A program made the position numbers and the translations under genes. The notes beneath the pieces were generated by a model that saw only the letters and a list, made by a program, of their open reading frames with translations, was not told the DNA's origin and did not search any database. A stretch of DNA of 64,000 bases, taken from NCBI RefSeq assembly GCF_020740795.1, contig NC_067287.1, positions 35,085,501 through 35,149,500 on the forward strand, written 5' to 3'. Positions 48,650-57,600 of this stretch are shown here, piece after piece (position 1 is the first letter of the stretch; each line of letters begins with the position of its first letter). Origin of the DNA: Apus apus. Its lineage: Eukaryota; Chordata; Aves; Apodiformes; Apodidae.

Positions 48650-51600
48650 GGCTGAAAGTTGGAAAAGCTGAGCTGCAGACGGGCAGGAGGGACTAGCTGA
48701 GAGGTCTTGAGAGTGGTCCTGCTTTCCTGGCCTTTCTTCCCCTTATTTATCCAGTGGTGCTGACGACATTGCCTGGATTAGGTGTCAGAAGGAAGCAGTC
48801 CCTCCCCTTGGCGAGTTCTTTAGCTTTCTTAGGGCAAAGTGACAGGAGGCTCCATGTCTTGATGGACACCTTATGGTGGCTATTTTTAGGAGGCTGGAGA
48901 GGGGCAGGGAGTGGTAAGCAGTAAGTTTGATTCATGTCAGCACTTTCTGGGTCTGTTCTGTCAAGAGGGGATATTCCTTGGCCCAACCTACCAAGACTTC
49001 CCTATAGGGAAGGATTCTATTTCTCCAAGAAGCTAAGAAGTCGGTGAGCAAGATGTGCTGGCGGTAAGAGCTGCCACGTGTTTGCCCAGGTGGTTTTATG
49101 TGTGGCTTGCAGGATGTGTGTTGGGTGCAACTGGGTGGTCCTTATACCTTTGCTGGGTTCTGCTCAACCTGTTACACCGATAATGCAGCGCTTGGAGTTC
49201 CAGGAGTGGTGCTGCTGCCTGTCTGCACAGTGTGATCCAGTTGTTGGCACTGAACAGATTAACCTGTTGATGGAGCTGATGTCTCATTGTGAACCTCCTT
49301 CTCTGCACAGGTCTTGTTTTCCAAATTCTGAACACTTTTAGGAGAAAATTATTCGTGCATTTTCATAGGACCATAAGATGTTTGGGGCTGGAAGGGACAT
49401 TAAAGATCATCTAGTTCCAGCCCCACTGCATGGGGAGGGACACTTCCCAGTAGACCACATTACTCCAAGCCCCTTCGAGCCTGGCCTTGAATACTTCTGG
49501 GGATGAGGCAGCCACATGTTCTCTGGGCAGCCTGGGCCAGAAGAAGAATAAGAATTTCTTCCTAAGGTCTAACCTAAATCTTCCCTCTTCCAGTTTAAAG
49601 CCATTACCCCTTGTCCTGTCCCTCTGTGCCCTTATAAAAAGTCCCTCCCCAGCTTTCCTGTAGCCTCATCAGGTACTGGAAGACCACTGTGAAGTATGCC
49701 TTGAGCCTTGTCTTCTCCAGGCTGAACAGCCCCAACTTTCTCAGCCCGTCTTCATAGGAGAGGTGCTCCAGCCCTCTGATCTTCATGGCCTCTTCTGGAC
49801 CTGCTCCAACAGCTCTATTTGTTCTTGTATTGGGGGCTCCAAGAACTGGATGCAGTACTGCAGGTGGGGGGTTTCAGGAGGACAGAGTAGAGGGGGAGAA
49901 TTGTCTCCCTTTCAGCTCCAACTGTGTTGTTAGGATAACAAGGCAGTGGAATATTTGCATTCCCAATAGCCTGTGTTCTCTAGGACACTCTTCCTGTAGG
50001 CCTGGAGTTAGGGTGTCAGCTTCAGAGCTCGGTGTGGTGAGAGGAAGTGCTGCTGAGGGTTTTGTGATGTGGATACAAAGGAGAAGCCATTATAGAAGCT
50101 AAGACCCCAGGAGGCTTTGTGAAGTGAAATTGGGACTCTTCATGGTGGAGAAAGGGGTTCTTTTTTCTTTTTTTGGGGGGTTGCAGAGTACAGGGGTCAT
50201 GATGATGCAAAAGTAGCAAAGATCTAGTCCCACCATGCAGCATCCTCCAAGCCTAGGTCACATCTCTGATTTGATGCTGTGAGACATGGTGAACAGATTA
50301 GAACACTTTGCTCAAAACTTTTTTTTTTCCCCCATCACCCCAATTTGTTCAAGAGTGTCATGGAGCCAGGGTGGGAAAGGTTGTGTGACAGAAGACTCCC
50401 TGCTGCAAACGCAAATCTGTCTGCTCCTGGTTTTCTAATGATAAAATGTGATTAGTGAGGGCAATTTTCTCCTTAGCTCAGTTAGTTACCCTGAAGATTA
50501 ACATAATGTTTGTGAAAGTATCTTTTCAGAACATTGAGGGCACTGAAAGAAGGATTCAACTCCAAGCAGACTTTGCTGTTGATTTTGTTGGTTGGTTTGT
50601 GGTGTTTTTTTTAACTGAAAGATCAAAATAGGTCAAAATACTTGGTTAGATTTGAGACATTAACCTCCTACCTCCTATTTTAAAAACAAAAGATACACTG
50701 CAAAGAGTTTTTTAAGCTTGCAACTTTAGCTGAAAAACATTTTGGAGAAATATCTGGAAAATATACAGCGTGAGAAAAATGCTTCACTGCTAATCCTTCA
50801 CTTTTGTTTTTCTGCTATTTGTGGTCTTTTAGCCTGTGGGAAAAGGAGTGTGTTCAGGACAAAGTGTATCCTTGGTCAGATGCAGTTGCATAGGGAAGGG
50901 GGTTGATGCTTTTGTTGGAATTAGTTAACATAGGTTTAGCACAGTGCAGACCTCCTGATTAATACTGGCTGGGGCTCAGGCAGTCAGAAAGCTAATACAG
51001 ATCTTGACCATCAGTCCCAATGCATTGAGAGGACCTTTCTAATGACTTTGGCAGAGCTGAAATGTTGCCTGGGTCAATGCAGTATGTTGCCTGTTGTGGA
51101 ATTTTCCTTCTGCCCTCAGCCTCTTGCTCCTCAGTGCCTGCAGTTGAGACATGTTCCCCGTAAAACAAGGTTTAAAGTAAAAAGTGAAAACTTTGCTTAA
51201 TTTTCTTGAACGTTTTTTTCAAGATAAAGCTCTATGCTTTCCAGTTAAGTTTTATGATTGGCTAAAGCAAAGTTCATCCCAAAATACTTGACATGTGAAG
51301 CAGAAAATAATTGGGGCACATTTGTCTTGGGCATGGAAAACTGGTATCTCAAGTAGCCATCTGGCTTGAATGGGCTGTCAAATACATAGAAATCGAGAGG
51401 GGTCTACATATAAACTGTTTTGCTCTTTTGGCCATATGAGGCTTTGTGCTGGTTTTAGAGGAGGAAGTACTGTAGCTCCACATCAGCCCTCATTTTATTA
51501 CTGGTTCTCGAATAAAAGCTCATGAAGTAGAGGTTTGCTGGGGAGAAACATTCTACTATGGGCATGTTGCATTCACTTGAATCACCTGCTTTAAGCCAGT

Positions 51601-54600
51601 AGGGTCTGTTGCAGCCTTAAAAGGCTCCTTGCTTTGAGCGAAGGCACTTAAAAATGGCCTCGGTATAGAAAATATTTCCAACACTCCTTAAAAGCAATGG
51701 AAATTAAGATTTCTGATTCTGTAAGGAGCTTTCATCACCTTCAAAAGGTAGAAAGAAGTATTTTGCAGTGATCTGACCTTTGTGTAATCTGCGTTGTCAG
51801 AGGATGTGGTGAGTTTCAGAGCTTTAGGGAAGAGGTTGAAATTTCAGCAAGCTTGGTTTTAAAAAAAATGAATGACCCCTGGCAGAAATAATGAAAAGAT
51901 GAAGGAACTGCAACTCATGGAAAGACCAGGAGGACTTGGATTTCTCTAATTTGGCTTAAAACTTAATTATGGGTAAATTTATTATCCAGAAATTTATCTG
52001 TGCCAAAGAAAAAGGTGGTGTAATTGGGTTTTTTGTTTTGCTCTGCTTTTAAGTTTAAGGCTTTTCCCTGTTCAGTTCTATTCCTCTTGTTGCTAGATAG
52101 AGGCATTTTGACCAGATCCCAGTTCAGCAGGGTTGGAGTAGATGACCAGCTGACCGTAGTCACCAGCTAAGCTGTGCTCCCTTAATTCTTGGTGGGCACT
52201 GGGACTGAGTACAGTTGTGCTGTGTGACTGTTGTTTTGTGCTCACTGTAAATGTCTGGACTGGGTGAAAAGTCCTGGGAAAAACTGCTGCTGGGAGTCAA
52301 AGCGTTGAGCTGCTCCATCTGCTTGTTACCCTTTGGGTGAGTTACAGAGAAAGCAATCATCCTAGAACTGTATTAGAGAGTCACCAGATATTTCAAGGTA
52401 ATGTCTCTGTAAAAGAGACTGAGTACATCGCAGGTGTCTTGGAAAATCAGAGAGGAGAAAATGGGAGAGTCTTCTAGGATACTCACTGTATATTTAGCCA
52501 CCTATTCAGGACTAGGGGGATTTTTTTTCATTTTGATTGGTGATAAACTAGGATTGTGCCCACAGCAGTTCATATGATATCTGCTCACCATGAATGCCTG
52601 CTCCTTGGTTAATACAGCTGCACATATTTTCTAGCAGACATCACTGAGTGCAGGATTACACAGCTCTCAGACCCCCTCTGAACAGTGGGCTCTTGTTCTG
52701 TCCCTCACCCTGGTTCGATAGCTTGTGCGATCGATGCCACAGATCTGAGGCTATTTATCATTTAAGTGAGAATCAACAGCCTGATGGATTTAGTCTCATG
52801 TCTTTTATGAGGCAGAGAAACAGTAGGAGCAGATACGCTCTTGAGAGTTTTGTTTTGAGAACAGAGCTGCCTGGGAATATAATTGAAGAAAGAATAAAAA
52901 TAAACACTATTAATATATGAGAGAAAATTTCATGTGTGAGATCGATACAAGGATTGAAAGAATAGTTCAAGATCTCTCTGTGTTTAATGGACTTAACTGC
53001 AGATGAATTTGATTTTTTTTAACTAAATATTCTGTGTAACTTGGCAGTTTGATTTCTTTTAAAGCTTGTAACTTTGCAGTTGCTTTACAGTTGTGCAAAA
53101 AAATTTTGATAAGCCTTGCAGATAAATTATTGTGCACTTCTAAAACGTCTGGGAGTGAAACATGCACTGGCTGCACTGATCAAACCATTCTGCACAGATT
53201 TCATTAGCTTGTTCTTTACTGGTCAAACACTGGAACAGGCTTCCTAGAGGGCTGGTCGATGCCCCAAGCCTGTCAGTGTTGGAGGCATTTGGACCTTTGG
53301 CATCATGCTTTAACTTTTGGTCAGCCTTGAATTGGCCAGGCAGTTGGACTAGACCGTCATAACTCCTTTCCAACCGAAATAGTCTATTCATTTGCCAAAG
53401 TATCCTTTTTCTAATTGCGTTTAGTTTTGCATGAATGCATAGCATGGAGAAGATGTGGTTAGGAAATGTGAGGCTCTGGAGCCCTGCTCTGGGTGGGATT
53501 TGTTGTTTTAACATGCCTCCCAGCGGCGGTGCTAGAGTATTAACATGATTTAAACTAGTGCTATTTGACATTTAAGTGCTATGCGGTAAACCAGCCAGTT
53601 GAAAGTGCTTTTTGGCAACGGGTATAAGAGGTAATAAAGCCTCAGTAATGTGGGGGCAAATTTCCAGCTTGGTTGTTTCGTATCTCCTTACAGACAACTT
53701 CTTTCTTGACTTGTCATTGGCTAAATTAGTCACGTTCTTCTTGCCTTATGTAAGGCAAACTCAAATATCTTGTTACTGTCTGTTACAATCTCTCTGTTTT
53801 AAGGGGGCTTTAAACACTAATTTATAAATATTTTGGGGGAGTTTTGATTAATTAGTTGATGGAAGAGAGGCTCTGCCACACAACCACTGTTAATAATTGA
53901 AATTCCTCTGTGAGCTCTAGAAACATTATTTTCTGTAATTTGCTTTAAATTTCACTGTTTCTGCTCAAGTTTGTCACTCCCTAGATCCTCTAGACGCTAT
54001 AGGTATCTAGTCACAGCCAAAGCTGTGAAGTACTAATAATTGTTTTTGTAAAAAAACCATAATTTTCCAAATTTTCAGGTTAGGGAAAGTGTGTAATAAT
54101 ATATATATTAGCAGCCCCTGCTTTTGACAGACTCCTTGCTTAGCAGCGCTTTAGGAAGAAAAGGAGTCTAAGTTCTTCTGGAAACTTTGTGAAGAAAATG
54201 AAGTGGTGGCTTTTCTGTTTGCTTTTCCTGCTGTTTTTCACGTGTCCCAAAGGGATGTCTTGGTGTCAAGGGATGTCTTGGTCTGATGTCCACATTGTCT
54301 GTCCTGGGACACCTTTATGCCTTGCTTGTGCAGTGATTAGCAACTGCCACCAAGGTGGGTCTGGCATCAGTGGTGGGGTTCCCAAGGCAAAGGGGTTTGG
54401 CTGTATCTGTGCTGCTCTGGGGTGGATCCCAAATGGTGCCATATCTTGGTGGTACAAGTGGCAGCAGGAAGCTGATCTGGACTGTCAGACACACCCTCTT
54501 ACATCCCTCAAGGCTAGGTCATATTTGCACTTGTTCCCTTCCTACCTGAAAGGGCACTTGGGACTGGTGACCTTGTCCAACAGTTATATCAGACCTAAGG

Positions 54601-57600
54601 AATCCTGCTGGAGTTGTTGTTGGAGCCAGGTCAGGCAGAATCTGAAGGCCTGCACCAAAATTTCAGGCAAAAACCTGCCAGTCCTTCAAAAAGCCCTTAA
54701 TCTGATGAGCAAAGCTCCTGGTGACATTCCCATTGTCACTCCACAGCTTCCAGTGGAGTTTGTCTGCAGTGGAATAGCTCTCCAAGTGCTTCAGCTGACA
54801 CTTGCAGCCCTGCTTGCCTGCCAGCACAGAAGCTTTCTGTCAGTGCATTTCAGTGAGTTTCTCTCTCTGGTTATATCCAGTGTCTGTTCAGTGATGACCT
54901 ACTTTAGCAGTGAATGTAATAAGAATTAAGGATACGTGGAGAAACACCTTCTACTGCCTTAAGAGCTCAGTATTTAAAAACAAATGATCACACAGGTTTG
55001 CTTCCACACAGCAGGCTTTGTCATGCATCACACAGTTACACAAGGCCTTGGCAAGGTTTACTAGTTGATAGATTTTGATTATTTTTCTAGTAAAGGTGTA
55101 AGTAGCTTATCTGCAATTGGCCACGGCATAATGGATGTTCTGGGATTTCAGTCTTGAAAACACCAGCTTGGGAAACCTTATGTAGCAAATGAACAACACA
55201 CCATGGATACTTGCAAGAACCCAGTCTCTTGTCTCTGCTCACAAGGGGATAGTCCAGTGTATCCTCGAAGTGAAGGAACTGGTGTGACACCAGGTCAGGG
55301 TGCTATGCCCTTAGATGGCCATCTGCAGAGCAGAAGTCTATGAAGCACTGCTCTCAGCATCTCCAGCACCCAGATCCCAAAACATCACAGCTAGTGCTAT
55401 GAGCCAGAGCTAAATTCAAGGACTGGTTGCATGTTCTGGGAAGGGCCCTTAGATTCCCTGTAGAAAATCACATTCTTCCTGTTGTTGATAGGGACAGAGT
55501 TCAACAGATTTGGGCCAGATCAAATTTATCTATTTCCCATGGCATCAGTTGCAAAACCAAGCATGAGACATCCTCATCATTCATGTCTCATCCCAGTTAT
55601 TGCAGATGTAGACCCACAGTAGTGCTGCTCATAAATGCCATGTTTCTTCTCACTCGGGCTTGAGTGGAAGATGGAAGCTGACAAAACAGATAAGCTGTCT
55701 TTTTGGGATTGTTCTTGAACACAGTTTTAACTACAGAATTCCTAAGGGTCTCTTGAGAAAATGACCCATATGGTCACTTTGCTTTTAGTAACTGTTGGTT
55801 CCTGGCAGTAGTTCTCAGATGCATCCATCACCCTGTTCTTCCCTTCACGGTTGTGTGATTTAATCTCTAACCTTTATCTACTGTTCAAATCCAGGCCATG
55901 CTTGTAATAAAGAAAATTTGAAATATAAATTTGGTCTGGAAAGGCTTGTGCAAAGCAGATTGAGTTTCATGTTTCCCACATAGGGGGAAAAGAGTCTTTA
56001 CATTTCTATTGAAAACCCATTTCTTCCTCCCTGCCTTGACTCACTTCCTGCAGTTGTTGTTCTGTAGCCTAAGGTGAGCTGAGAAAGGGTTGTTGAGAGT
56101 TTTGAGTCTTCACCAGTTAGGTATTCCTGTTACTTAGTTTTATAGTCAACAGATGGTGCTCAAAAATAGAAAATCCCATACGAGCTGCTATTAGTACTAG
56201 CAAATCACCAAATATTTGCTTTTATTGGGTTAATTTAAAATGGGAAAAAAAGGAACAGAAGAGGATGAAAGGCCTGTCACAGCTTCTGATGGTGACAGGC
56301 AATTCTGGGGTGCCTGCATTTGCAAGAACCCAGCTTGAGGCTCCTTATGGAAAAAAAACCAACAAAACAACAACACAAAAACAGGAACCAGCAGCCTGAC
56401 TTTCCAAGTGTGTGCCCCAGAAGGCTCAGAAAACCAGATTATCTGGAGGTGAGCCCAGCAGGGCATCTAGTGGAGGGGCACCGCCAAAAGAACCACTCCT
56501 TGTATTTATAAACCACTTAATTGCTTGTTCTGGAGAATATTATGATCTCTGATGCCAATTTCAAGTTAAGTGCACTATCAAATGTGGCTTATTTGGCTGA
56601 TGTAAACCCTTGTTAGGCAGCTCTACCCTTACCTACTCCAGCTGTAACAGTTAGAAGGGGCTTGGCTGTCTCTTTATAAAAGCTATCAGTGCCTTTCTGT
56701 GTCTTTGCCTGCTGTGAGGCTCCCCAGGTCATCATGGCACTGCAGCCTGGCATTCCCAGTCACTTCTCATGAGCAGCAAGCTCTGACATGGCCTGTAATT
56801 CCCCTGAGGAGTGGAGGAGACCCTACTGGATGCCCTTGTTCCAAGTGCTCAGCCTCCACACCTGGTAAATCAGTGCAAAGAATCCCAGGACAGTATCATT
56901 CTTTGAGTCAAAAGCTTAGTTTTAATACTCCCTGACCTCAAATTTGGAGCTGGAAATGGTGCTGTGGCTTTTCCCATACTGAGACTTTGGTGGTTGAATG
57001 GAAGAAGGATTCAGGAATGTTTAATGTTAAGTAAGAGATTGGGCTGAAATTCAGAAAATTTTTATTACCTGAATCTGCCATGTCTCCCAGGCAAATCACT
57101 CATAAGAATTGTGATGACCTCACTGCCTTAGCCCACTAAGGGTGAAAAAGTACAACCCAGGGTGGCTGGCTGGGACCTTAGGAGGTGGCTCAGTCCCTGC
57201 TCCAAAGCAAGGTGAAAGGTACCATGGTTGTTGTGGTGCCTTCCTGAAGAACCCACCACTGCAGGTGTCCTGTCTACCTGGGCAGCCCTTTGTTGATATG
57301 GGGTCTCAATTGAGAGGGGAAGGTCAGGAACAGAGGTGATGTGTGTCACCCTCAGGGGCAGTGTGGGTTTCTGTATCCCCTGCCACCACCACTGTGTGGT
57401 TGGGTGGACTCCTCTGCTACAGGGGGAGCAGTTTCCATCCACCTTTGCAGCCCCTCTGAGGCACCCTGTGCATTGCCTGGTAAGGGCATGATGAAGAGCA
57501 GAGGAGATACTTATAGAAAGATGTATGCTAGTGATAGGCATGCAGGGCAGGGGCTGGGTAGTCCTGTTGCCTCCATTATGCTGCTTGTATCTTCACTTAT

